A DNA stretch of 12,822 nt from JAJZCD01 sp964570005 (GTDB taxonomy: Bacteria > Patescibacteriota > Saccharimonadia > Saccharimonadales > UBA4665): contig CAZMWE010000031.1 in assembly GCA_964570005.1 (NCBI GenBank), positions 1-12,822 on the forward strand, in the 5' to 3' direction. Every line of letters begins with the position of its first letter. The first letter of the stretch is position 1. A model generated the notes under the pieces. That model searched no databases and had not been told where the DNA came from. It saw nothing but the letters and a program-made list of their open reading frames with translations. The position numbers were made by a program, and so were the translations under genes. Of this stretch, positions 6,138 through 12,822 are shown piece after piece.

Positions 6138-7304
6138 ATGAAAATCGGACTGGTTTGCCCGTATAATATTGCGATCGGCGGTGGCGTCCAGGAGCAAGTA
6201 AAGGCCATGCAGACGGAGCTTGCCCGGCGCGGCCATGATGTTGCACTGCTGACGCCTCAGCCGCGTATTCCGTACGTAGATGAAGGTCGCAAGGTCATCT
6301 TTTTGGGATCGGCAGCCGATGTTAAGACACCGCTTAACACCACCGCCCAGTTCAGTGCTAGCGTGCTCACTGACGAGATTGACAGCACGTTGGAGCGTGA
6401 ACAGTTCGATGTGCTGCATTTTCATGAGCCATGGGTACCGGTGCTCAGCCGGCAGATCTTGAGCCGAAGCAACACCGTCAACGTAGCAACCTTTCACGCC
6501 ATGCTGCCGGATACGCGGGTTGCGCAGACTGTCGGCAAGGTCTTTACACCGTATACAAAGCCAATGCTTAGGCATATTGATGCGTTTGCGGCCGTATCCG
6601 AAGGTGCAGCGGCATATCTGCTGGGCCTGGCTGATGTGCCAGTCGAAATTATCCCGAATGGTGTTGATCTTAAACACTACAAGCGACCTGCTGCCACCAA
6701 ACCTGCGGCTGGACGCGGCGCAAAAACTATCCTGTACGTTGGCCGACTGGAAAACCGCAAGGGCGTGAAATATCTTATCCAGGCGTTCGCGCAGCTGCAG
6801 AGCCGTGAGCCTGATACCCGGCTGCAAATCGCCGGTGCCGGTCCGGACCGTGAAAAGCTCGAACAAGAAGTGGCAGAACTGGGCGCTCAACATGTCGAAT
6901 TCTTGGGGTATGTCGATGATGCCACTAAAGTTCGATTGCTGCACGAGGCTGACCTGTTCTGTGCATCGTCGATTTTCGGGGAAAGCTTCGGCGTGGTGCT
7001 GCTGGAAGCCATGGCGGCCGGCCTGGTGACGGTGGCCGGGGATAACCCCGGCTACGCAAGTGTCATGCAGGATTTTGGTAGATTATCGCTCGTCAACCCC
7101 AAGGATACAGCGCAACTTGCTCACCGGCTGGAACTGCTGCTTTTTGACGAAGACCTACGTGGTCTGTGGCAAAAATGGGCCAAAGATTATGTGCGCCAAT
7201 TCGATTACCCCAAGATCGTCGACCGTTACGAGGCGCTGTACAAAACGGCTATTACAGAAGCCAGACGGAGCGCAGCGCGTGAAAATCGCCCTGGTACTGG
7301 ATGA
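6138..7304 (+). CDS. GT4-family glycosyltransferase, PimA-like
   Basis: This 388-residue GT-B enzyme has a glycine-rich N-terminal loop, CPYNIAIGGGVQEQ (7-20). DVLHFHEPW (91-99) and ATFHAMLPD (117-125) follow in the acceptor domain. The C-terminal donor domain starts with ILYVGRLENRKG (198-209) and contains the E-x7-E motif in ESFGVVLLEAMAAG (282-295; E282 and E290). This matches retaining GT4 enzymes that move a nucleotide-linked sugar to a lipid or glycan acceptor; the closest familiar type is the phosphatidylinositol mannosyltransferase PimA. The sugar and acceptor are not readable from sequence. The enzyme should act at the inner face of the cytoplasmic membrane. Its last 26 bases overlap the next glycosyltransferase gene, so the two are probably translated together. 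Confidence 0.92.
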   Translation: MKIGLVCPYNIAIGGGVQEQVKAMQTELARRGHDVALLTPQPRIPYVDEGRKVIFLGSAADVKTPLNTTAQFSASVLTDEIDSTLEREQFDVLHFHEPWVPVLSRQILSRSNTVNVATFHAMLPDTRVAQTVGKVFTPYTKPMLRHIDAFAAVSEGAAAYLLGLADVPVEIIPNGVDLKHYKRPAATKPAAGRGAKTILYVGRLENRKGVKYLIQAFAQLQSREPDTRLQIAGAGPDREKLEQEVAELGAQHVEFLGYVDDATKVRLLHEADLFCASSIFGESFGVVLLEAMAAGLVTVAGDNPGYASVMQDFGRLSLVNPKDTAQLAHRLELLLFDEDLRGLWQKWAKDYVRQFDYPKIVDRYEALYKTAITEARRSAARENRPGTG

Positions 7305-8403
7305 CACGCTCGACACGCCGGATGGTGTGCAGCAGTACGTACTGAACGTCGGTGGTTGGTTGAGCGAACAAGGCCACGAGGTGCACTATCTAGTCGGGCA
7401 AACCCTGCGGACTGACATCCCGAATCTCCATGTGCTCAGCCGCAACATGCATGTCAAATTCAACGGCAATCGCATGTCCATGCCGCTGCCGGTTTCCCGC
7501 CGGCGCCTCAAGCTGTTTTTAGCCCAGGAACGGTTCGATGTGCTGCATGTGCAGGTGCCATACAGTCCATTCATGGCCGGACGACTGATGCTGGCCGCGC
7601 CGGTAGGGACGGCCATGGTCGGCACGTTCCATATTCTGCCCTACTCTGAGCTGGTCACGTTTGCCAATCGTTTGCTGGCGGTTCTGAACCGGCGCTCTGG
7701 TAAACAGTTTGATCATATGCTGGCAGTGTCTGCCCCGGCCCGTCAGTTTGCTAAGCGTGTCTATGGCTATGATGCCGAAGTGGTGCCGAACCCGATCCGA
7801 CTGCAGCAATTTACCGGGGCGGAAAGTACCAGCGTCGGCCCTAACATTGTGTTCCTGGGCCGGTTGGTAGCACGTAAGGGTGTGCTGCAATTGCTGCAGG
7901 CGATTGCCTATGTCCGGGAGTGTAGGCTATACGAGGGTGATTTTAAGGTGCTAATTGGCGGTAAGGGTGAATTGTCGACGCAACTGACGGCGTTTATAGC
8001 GGCACACGGTTTATCCGACGTGGTAACGCTCGCGGGCTTTGTCGAGGAGGCGGACAAAGCGGGCTTTCTGGCTGCTGCCGACATTGCGGCATACCCCAGT
8101 GTAGCCGGCGAGAGCTTTGGCATCGTGCTGCTGGAGGGCATGGCAGCGGCCCGCGGCGTCGTGTTGGCCGGCAATAATCCGGGATACGCGTCCGTCATGC
8201 AACCCTATCCTGACCAGCTTTTCGATCCGAACGACACCAAGGCGTTCGCTAACTTGCTCGTCTGGTACTTCACTCATCCGGAAGCCCGCGCTCGGGCGGC
8301 TGACCTGCAGCAGGGCTATGTAGCGCATTTTGATATAAACGAAGTCGGAGCCCGTTTGGTCGCAACGTATGAACAGGCTTTGCAAAGTCGCCGGCAGTCG
8401 TGA
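7279..8403 (+). CDS. Second GT4-family glycosyltransferase
   Basis: I place the start at GTG 7279-7281 (374 residues), with GGAG at 7267-7270 eight bases upstream. The protein then begins VKIALVLDDTLDTPDGVQQY, aligning with the first residues of the preceding enzyme. Starting at ATG 7060 would add 73 residues inside the previous gene with no family match. The donor domain starts at IVFLGRLVARKG (190-201), and the E-x7-E motif lies in ESFGIVLLEGMAA (278-290; E278 and E286). The N-terminal loop has a single Gly where the neighbour has GGG. NPGYASVMQ is shared with the neighbour, which suggests tandem duplication followed by divergence. The two probably add successive sugars to one acceptor. Confidence 0.9.
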   Translation: MKIALVLDDTLDTPDGVQQYVLNVGGWLSEQGHEVHYLVGQTLRTDIPNLHVLSRNMHVKFNGNRMSMPLPVSRRRLKLFLAQERFDVLHVQVPYSPFMAGRLMLAAPVGTAMVGTFHILPYSELVTFANRLLAVLNRRSGKQFDHMLAVSAPARQFAKRVYGYDAEVVPNPIRLQQFTGAESTSVGPNIVFLGRLVARKGVLQLLQAIAYVRECRLYEGDFKVLIGGKGELSTQLTAFIAAHGLSDVVTLAGFVEEADKAGFLAAADIAAYPSVAGESFGIVLLEGMAAARGVVLAGNNPGYASVMQPYPDQLFDPNDTKAFANLLVWYFTHPEARARAADLQQGYVAHFDINEVGARLVATYEQALQSRRQS

Positions 8404-8409
8404 GATACT
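8380..8409 (+). promoter_or_regulatory. Possible promoter of the AI-2E/PerM-type gene
   Basis: TTGCAA (8380-8385), an 18-base spacer and GATACT (8404-8409) precede ATG 8420 by ten bases, inside the end of the glycosyltransferase gene. It would allow separate expression of the membrane protein. Confidence 0.4.
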
Positions 8410-8419
8410 GAGTGCTAGT

Positions 8420-9532
8420 ATGGCCCGTGGCACCGACGCGCAAGAATTTGAATTCACTGTATCCAACCGGACAATCTTCCGGATAATCGTGGCGGCCATT
8501 TTGGCGATTATTTTCTTTGCGGCCGTGCGGCACAGTGCGCATACGCTGACGCTAATTGGTGTTTCCTTGTTCTTGAGCCTGGCGCTGAATGCGCCGGTCC
8601 ACTCACTGGCAGCGCGCCTCCCAGGCCCCTTCAAAGGGAAGCGCAGTTTTGCGACCGCTGCATCTATCGTCGTAGTATTGGTGGCGCTGGGCTTATTCCT
8701 GTGGGCGGTCGCCCCGCCGCTGGTGCGGCAGACCACCAACTTCGTACAGGATGCACCTTCTCTTGTGGTGCAGGCGCGTGACCAGAACTCGTCCCTGGGC
8801 AAATTTATCCGTAGCCATCATTTGCAGGGAGAGTTCAGTACACTGTCGCGGCAGCTTTCTACCCGCGTCGGCAGCCTTGGCGGTACTGCTGTGACCACGG
8901 TGACACGTATCGGCAGTAGCCTGTTTTCGACCCTGACGGTCATTGTGCTGACGGTTATGATGCTGGTCGAGGGTCCGCGCTGGCGCCGGATATTCGAGCA
9001 GCTCGTGCCGAAGCGCCATACGGCGCGTACCCAGCGCCTGGCGCGTGATATGCACAAAGTTATCCGTGGCTATGTGAATGGCCAGGTATTGCTTGCGGCC
9101 ATCGCTTCGCTGCTAATCGTGCCGATGCTGTTTATCCTGCACATTCCCAACGCGCTGGCACTCATGGTTATCGTTTTTATCTGCGGATTGATACCGATGG
9201 TCGGGCACACCATCGGCGCCATAATCGTTACCACTGTGGCGCTGTTCCACTCGCCATTGACAGCGGTTATCATCCTGGCTTATTACATTTTGTACCAGCA
9301 GATTGAAAACTATGTGGTTCAGCCGCGTATCCAGGCGAATGCCACCAACATGTCTGCGCTACTGGTGTTCATTTCGGTGCTACTGGGTGCCAACTTCGGT
9401 GGTTTGCTCGGCGCGTTGGTAGCTATACCAGTCATGGGCTGTATCCGTGTGGCTGTACTGGACTATCTTGCCAGCCGAGATATCCTCAGTCCCAAGTCCG
9501 TCAAGGCCGAAGAGACTCCTGGCGAAGCGTAG
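8420..9532 (+). CDS. AI-2E family transporter / PerM-type permease (UPF0118)
   Basis: This polytopic membrane protein has 370 residues from ATG 8420. Hydrophobic segments lie at about 19-36, 43-57, 77-100, 167-185, 222-241, 245-272, 275-293 and 312-345. A soluble stretch at about 101-165 separates the third and fourth, as is usual for this family. Signature parts are visible: VIRGYVNGQVLLA (214-226), GLIPMVGHTIGAII (256-269) and QQIENYVVQPRI (293-304). Members were linked to autoinducer-2 export (TqsA) or sodium-proton exchange, but most, probably including this one, have no proven substrate. An upstream ATG at 8369 would put 17 extra residues inside the previous gene and is less likely. The gene converges on cysS with 18 bases between stops. 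Confidence 0.88.
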   Translation: MARGTDAQEFEFTVSNRTIFRIIVAAILAIIFFAAVRHSAHTLTLIGVSLFLSLALNAPVHSLAARLPGPFKGKRSFATAASIVVVLVALGLFLWAVAPPLVRQTTNFVQDAPSLVVQARDQNSSLGKFIRSHHLQGEFSTLSRQLSTRVGSLGGTAVTTVTRIGSSLFSTLTVIVLTVMMLVEGPRWRRIFEQLVPKRHTARTQRLARDMHKVIRGYVNGQVLLAAIASLLIVPMLFILHIPNALALMVIVFICGLIPMVGHTIGAIIVTTVALFHSPLTAVIILAYYILYQQIENYVVQPRIQANATNMSALLVFISVLLGANFGGLLGALVAIPVMGCIRVAVLDYLASRDILSPKSVKAEETPGEA

Positions 9533-9550
9533 ACTCTCTCCGGACAGGAT

Positions 9551-10957
9551 CTACAGACGATACCATTGAGCACCGTACGGCTTGTCACGCAGACCTAGAC
9601 CCTGCTTGGTTAGCTCATCGCGTAGCTGGTCGGACTTCGCCCAGTTCTTGCCTGCCCGGGCTGTCTCGCGTGCTTGCATGAGCGCCTTTTGCTCGTCGGT
9701 GATATCCGGCCGGTTGGCTACTTTGATGCCCAGCAGGTTTTCAACCAATGCGAGCGTGCCGTCGGTGTATTTGCCTTCTACACCCGGTATCGGGATGTTG
9801 GCCATGTAGTTCATCAGCTTGCCTATGGCAACTAGAGTAGCCGGCGTGTTCAGATCGTCCTGCATAGCAGCGAGCAGTTCTTCGCGCATGGTCTTGAAAC
9901 GCTGGTCGAATTCGTCGGGCATGTGGTCGGCACTGGTTTGGTGGCGCAAGTCGGCCCACGCGTGAATGTCCTGCAAGCGGTTCTTTGCCGCCTCCAGACT
10001 GTCCCAGCTAAACTTGCTTTGTGAGCGGTAGTGGCTTTCCAGCACGTGCAAGCGTAGTACTTCCGGGCTGTAACCTTTTGCCTCAATGTCTTTCAGCCGG
10101 ATGCCGTTTCCCAGGGACTTGCTGATTTTTTCGCCCTCAATGAGCACATGGTTACTGTGTAGCCACATATTCGCAAACGGCTTGTCGGTTGCAGCCTCAC
10201 TCTGCGCTATTTCGTTAGTGTGGTGCACCGGGATGTGGTCGATACCACCGGTGTGTATATCCAGTGTCTCGCCCAGGTATTTCATGCTCATGGCCGAGCA
10301 TTCGATGTGCCAGCCCGGGAACCCAGTGCCCCACGGGCTGTCCCATTCCATATCGCGCTTCTGCCCTTTGGGACTAAACTTCCAAAGTGCGAAATCGGTG
10401 GCGTTACGCTTCTCCTGGTTGTATTCCACCCGGGCACCGGCTCGCTGCTCTTCAATATCCAGCCGCGCGAAATCGCCATAGCGTGGGAACTTTGACGTAT
10501 CATAGTAGACGCCGTCGTCGATAGTGTAGGTGAAGCCTTTTGCTTCCAACGTTTGTATCAGCTCAATTTGCTCGGCAATGTGGTCGGTGGCGTGGGGCAG
10601 ATAGGTCGGCTCCAGAATATTGAGCGACTGCATCTCACTCAAGAAATCTTTAGTGTAGAATTCTGCGACTTCCCAGGCCGTCTTGCCTTCGCGTCGCGCA
10701 CCTTTTTCCAGCTTATCTTCGCCTTCGTCAGCATCGCTGACCAGGTGGCCGACGTCGGTAATGTTCATGACCCATTTTGGTTCCAGACCGCTTGCCTTTA
10801 GGGTACGGATCAGCAGATCCCAGCGGATATACGTGAACCAGTGCCCGATATGTGCATAGTCGTATACGGTTGGGCCGCAGGTGTATACGGTGACAGTCGG
10901 AGGACTAAGTGGCTTAAGGTCTTCGACCTTACGAGTCAGTGTGTTGTAGAGTCTCAT
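9551..10957 (-). CDS. cysS: Cysteinyl-tRNA synthetase
   Basis: This 468-residue class I synthetase charges tRNA-Cys with cysteine using ATP. TCGPTVYDYAHIGH (26-39) carries zinc ligand C27 and the HIGH motif, GWHIECSAM (215-223) the ligand C220, and DHIPVHHTNEIAQSE (240-254) the ligands H245 and E249. KISKSLGN (277-284) is the KMSKS loop. Length and motif spacing are normal for a full enzyme. ATG 10955-10957 lies inside the last codons of the upstream DHH gene, a 29-base overlap. AGGA at 10969-10966 is eight bases upstream of it, so translation is probably coupled. The phrase ITDVGHLVSDADEGEDKLEKGA is, from memory, typical of candidate-phyla-radiation enzymes. Confidence 0.97.
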   Translation of the reverse strand: MRLYNTLTRKVEDLKPLSPPTVTVYTCGPTVYDYAHIGHWFTYIRWDLLIRTLKASGLEPKWVMNITDVGHLVSDADEGEDKLEKGARREGKTAWEVAEFYTKDFLSEMQSLNILEPTYLPHATDHIAEQIELIQTLEAKGFTYTIDDGVYYDTSKFPRYGDFARLDIEEQRAGARVEYNQEKRNATDFALWKFSPKGQKRDMEWDSPWGTGFPGWHIECSAMSMKYLGETLDIHTGGIDHIPVHHTNEIAQSEAATDKPFANMWLHSNHVLIEGEKISKSLGNGIRLKDIEAKGYSPEVLRLHVLESHYRSQSKFSWDSLEAAKNRLQDIHAWADLRHQTSADHMPDEFDQRFKTMREELLAAMQDDLNTPATLVAIGKLMNYMANIPIPGVEGKYTDGTLALVENLLGIKVANRPDITDEQKALMQARETARAGKNWAKSDQLRDELTKQGLGLRDKPYGAQWYRL

Positions 10958-11972
10958 CGGTATTTTCCTGTTGAAGATTAGTGAGTAGCTGCATGGCGTA
11001 CCCTATACACTCTGACTTCACTTCATTGAATGGCCGACCGTTCTCAATCTTGAAACCGGCGGCGTAGTCATGGCCGCCGCCGCCCATGTGTTCGGCCAGC
11101 TTGCCGGCGACCGGCGAGCCGTTGTTGCTCCGGATCGCGGCGGTAATGCGTCCGTCATCGTATGTTTTAAATACGAGGCTTAACCGCACGTCCTGCACCT
11201 GCAGCATATCAAACTGCACTAGCGGTCCGGGGTTGTAGAGCGGGCTGTATTCGTTAATCTCTTCCTGCGGGATGACCACCGAGGCGATCGTGCCCCCAGC
11301 CGTGATCTCGGTCCGCTCCAACAAGCGTCCTTTGTAGTGATAAATGACCTCGGGCATTTTACTGAATTCGCGGCGCTGCTCCTCTAGCTGTGCCCGGCTG
11401 ACGCCTAGTTCGGTCAAATCGGCCATGGTCCGGTACGTGCTTGGGGTGGTTAGATCGTTCATAAGCCCCTGTGTGTCGCCCAGGATTGAGGTCATAATGT
11501 GCGCGGCTGCTTCGGTGCCGACGGGCCAGCTTAGACTGCGGGCGATCTGGAAAATAAGCTGACCGGTCGAAGCGGCGTTTTCATCTACCATCGAAACGGT
11601 AGCGAAATCAAGCGGCTTCTGGGCAGTGGCGTGGTGGTCGAGTACGATTGCGGGCTTGCCCTTGACTCGCCCCCAGTGGCCGGATTTCTCTAGCTGCCCA
11701 AACAGCGTGTACGTACTGGCATCCACGATGATACTGAGGTCAAACTGACTCGGTAATTCACTTAAGACCCGGTCCCACCCGCTCATGTACCGCAAATAAC
11801 TAGGCATATCGACGCCGCAGTACAGATAGACAGCTTTGCCGAGATCGCCCAGGATGTGCTCCAGCGCCAGACTGCTGCCCAATGAGTCGGCATCTGGGTT
11901 ATCAGCCTGTATAACAACAATCTTCTGGGCGGCACCGACCAGTTGCTTGATTTTTTCTTCCATCCCTGACAT
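10929..11972 (-). CDS. DHH/DHHA1 phosphoesterase, NrnA-like
   Basis: This 347-residue protein (start ATG 11970-11972) belongs to the DHH phosphoesterases related to NrnA, which degrade very short RNAs (nanoRNA) or pAp in the cytoplasm. Visible motifs are NPDADSLGS (25-33), IIVDAS (81-86, D84), LDHH (111-114), ILGDTQG (163-169) and the DHHA1 motif GGGGHDYAAG (297-306). The motif I His usual before NPD is Ala (A23). ATG at 11963 is an alternative start with MEEK. An open frame extends to 12095, but its 41 extra residues overlap the divergent 12078 gene and look unconserved. It is the first gene of a pair with cysS, overlapping it by 29 bases. Confidence 0.88.
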   Translation of the reverse strand: MSGMEEKIKQLVGAAQKIVVIQADNPDADSLGSSLALEHILGDLGKAVYLYCGVDMPSYLRYMSGWDRVLSELPSQFDLSIIVDASTYTLFGQLEKSGHWGRVKGKPAIVLDHHATAQKPLDFATVSMVDENAASTGQLIFQIARSLSWPVGTEAAAHIMTSILGDTQGLMNDLTTPSTYRTMADLTELGVSRAQLEEQRREFSKMPEVIYHYKGRLLERTEITAGGTIASVVIPQEEINEYSPLYNPGPLVQFDMLQVQDVRLSLVFKTYDDGRITAAIRSNNGSPVAGKLAEHMGGGGHDYAAGFKIENGRPFNEVKSECIGYAMQLLTNLQQENTDETLQHTDS

Positions 11973-11979
11973 TGTACCA
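11971..11979 (-). promoter_or_regulatory. Possible extended -10 promoter of the DHH-cysS pair
   Basis: On the minus strand TGGTACAAT resembles an extended -10 and is followed by seven bases and ATG 11963. If active it would give a leaderless message starting at the internal ATG, favouring 11963 over 11972 as the true start. No -35 is evident, and another promoter further upstream is possible. Confidence 0.35.
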
Positions 11980-12005
11980 GCTTTTGATGCGGCAAGTTTT
12001 GTAGT

Positions 12006-12034
12006 TTGGCTTACAGACAAAAACCACGTATACC
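12006..12034 (+). promoter_or_regulatory. Possible promoter of the 143-residue gene
   Basis: TTGGCT (12006-12011), a 17-base spacer and TATACC (12029-12034) are spaced as a sigma-70-type promoter, 43 bases before ATG 12078. The -10 is a partial match only. Confidence 0.35.
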
Positions 12035-12066
12035 CATACAACATATGTAAACATCTTGGAGATTTG

Positions 12067-12072
12067 AAGGAG
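12067..12072 (+). promoter_or_regulatory. Strong Shine-Dalgarno sequence
   Basis: AAGGAG ends five bases before ATG 12078. It is the best ribosome binding site in the window and fixes the start of the 143-residue gene. Confidence 0.85.
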
Positions 12073-12077
12073 AGGCA

Positions 12078-12509
12078 ATGACCAGCATTGATCATGAGGT
12101 AATTAGAAGTACATTGTCGAACATTGGAAACGCCAGGTCCTGGCCCAGTGCCAGCGAAATAGCGGCCGACTATCCGAATGGCGAGAGTCCACTGGACTCA
12201 GGCCTCGCTGCCAGCCAGGCGAGGAGATATCTGGATGCAGCGCGTGAGTGTGCATATCCGGAGGGTAGCCGTTACTGGAAGTTTGTAGGCCACTTGGTGG
12301 AGATGCAAGGGCAGTATACGCGCAGTGCCCTGCGTAGCGAAGAGATTGCCCACGATGCGCCGTTGGGTTTATGGGCGACATTTGCAAGGCGCGACCGGAC
12401 GGTGGTGGAACAATTAGGAGAGGTGTTGTCGGTGCTGAATCCGCAGCCGGCGGACCCGGCGACATTTATGGCGTTGCATGATACGCCTTTGCCGGCCACT
12501 GACTTGTGA
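12078..12509 (+). CDS. Unrecognised 143-residue soluble protein
   Basis: The start is secure because of AAGGAG five bases upstream. The product has no signal peptide, membrane segment or cysteine cluster. It looks mostly helical: residues 4-14, 43-58 (ASQARRYLDAARECAY), 66-92 (WKFVGHLVEMQGQYTRSALRSEE) and 98-121 (WATFARRDRTVVEQLGEVLSVL). The C-terminus (PADPATFMALHDTPLP) is probably extended. I recognise no family. It lies between two housekeeping units, divergent from the DHH gene and convergent with recR, and has GC-rich codon use like its neighbours, so it does not look newly acquired. The good ribosome binding site suggests appreciable translation, in contrast to most genes nearby. Confidence 0.75.
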   Translation: MTSIDHEVIRSTLSNIGNARSWPSASEIAADYPNGESPLDSGLAASQARRYLDAARECAYPEGSRYWKFVGHLVEMQGQYTRSALRSEEIAHDAPLGLWATFARRDRTVVEQLGEVLSVLNPQPADPATFMALHDTPLPATDL

Positions 12510-12543
12510 TGTCAGCAGTCCTCCTCGGTACTCCGTTTGCCTT

Positions 12544-12822
12544 TTATAGCGTCTGGCGGCCTTCCAGAGCGCGGCTAAGGGTGATTTGGTCGGCGTATTC
12601 CAGGTCGACGCCGATGGGCAGGCCGCGCGCCAAGCGGGTGACTTTCACGATCTGACCGTCGGTGTTTTCCGCTATCTGTTGTTGGATATACAGCGATGTT
12701 GATTCACCTTCTACACTAGCGTTGGTGGCCAGGATGACTTCCTCGACCTCGTCCTCATTAATACGGTTTACCAACTCACGGATGTGCAGCTGTTCCGGCC
12801 CGATGCCGTCGATCGGTGACAC
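12544..12822 (-). CDS. recR: Recombination protein RecR, C-terminal part (cut by window edge)
   Basis: The 92 visible residues match the Toprim domain and C-terminus of RecR, which loads with RecO/RecF in gap repair. SPIDGIGPE (2-10), VEEVILATNASVEGESTSLYI (26-46), VTRLARGLPIGVDLEYAD (60-77) and TLSRALEGR (81-89) are all characteristic. The N-terminal helix-hairpin-helix and zinc finger lie beyond base 12822. The first visible codon, GTG, is an internal Val, not a start. It ends with TAA at 12546-12544 and converges with the 143-residue gene. Confidence 0.95.
   Translation of the reverse strand: MSPIDGIGPEQLHIRELVNRINEDEVEEVILATNASVEGESTSLYIQQQIAENTDGQIVKVTRLARGLPIGVDLEYADQITLSRALEGRQTL

Noticed and set aside
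6126..6944. Long minus-strand open frame opposite the first glycosyltransferase
   Set aside because: It is antisense to a gene with clear GT4 motifs and its translation has no family features; GC-rich genes often leave such open frames.
7060..7278. ATG 7060 as start of the second glycosyltransferase
   Set aside because: The 73 extra residues are out-of-frame translation of the first glycosyltransferase; GTG 7279 has a good ribosome binding site and gives a normal GT4 N-terminus.
8369..8419. ATG 8369 as start of the AI-2E/PerM-type protein
   Set aside because: It adds 17 residues inside the previous gene; ATG 8420 follows that gene directly and a possible promoter.
8011..8802. Long minus-strand open frame across the glycosyltransferase/PerM junction
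   Set aside because: It is antisense to two well-supported genes and carries no recognisable motif.
11973..12095. Longer N-terminus (41 residues) for the DHH phosphoesterase
   Set aside because: It overlaps the divergent gene that has a strong Shine-Dalgarno site, and the extra residues do not resemble the family, whose first conserved strand starts soon after ATG 11972.
12499..12515. CTGAC/GTCAG hairpin as terminator of the 143-residue gene
   Set aside because: The stem is only five pairs with no T-run after it.
1..12822. UGA recoded as glycine
   Set aside because: Three supported genes end at UGA just where their neighbours begin or their families end, so UGA is a stop here.
1..12822. 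CRISPR array or insertion sequence
   Set aside because: No evenly spaced repeats of 20-40 bases, no transposase and no terminal inverted repeats were seen.

Overview
The window looks like a chromosomal segment of a small-genome bacterium of the candidate phyla radiation, most likely Candidatus Saccharibacteria (TM7). This rests on remembered similarity of the cysteinyl-tRNA synthetase, the DHH phosphoesterase and the two GT4 glycosyltransferases to proteins of that group, and on the compact housekeeping layout. It is inference, not a search result. UGA ends several genes (positions 7302-7304, 8401-8403, 12507-12509), so the UGA-recoding lineages (Gracilibacteria/SR1) are unlikely.

Left part, about 1-4222: an AT-richer accessory region abutting the 3' end of a tRNA-Gln(TTG) gene (4223-4297, minus strand). 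It holds a Zeta-toxin-like kinase (281-982) followed by a 52-residue helical ORF (987-1145), possibly preceded by a 35-residue ORF; an unrecognised 295-residue protein with an abortive-infection-like C-terminus (1446-2333, minus); and a 546-residue P-loop ATPase resembling the Sll1717 type (2470-4110, minus). A copy of the tRNA 3' end (ATGGCTAGG.CGGAGGG) recurs at 166-182, and a weaker one at 1349-1365. Each of the three copies is followed, in the tRNA reading direction, by an inverted repeat and four Ts. I read this as one or two integrated elements stacked at tRNA-Gln, carrying a toxin-antitoxin-like module and a possible defence pair. No integrase is visible.

Right part, 4333-12822: GC-richer housekeeping DNA. 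A VanY-type D,D-carboxypeptidase (minus) diverges from a plus-strand run of an alpha/beta hydrolase, two overlapping GT4 glycosyltransferases and an AI-2E/PerM-type membrane protein. These suggest envelope glycoconjugate and peptidoglycan work. This run converges on cysS, which is translationally coupled to an upstream NrnA-like DHH phosphoesterase (both minus). An unrecognised 143-residue protein (plus) with a strong ribosome binding site follows, then the C-terminal part of recR (minus), cut by the window edge.

Several genes start just after extended -10 elements (TGnTATAMT or similar). In two cases the gap is only 6-7 bases, suggesting some leaderless transcripts.
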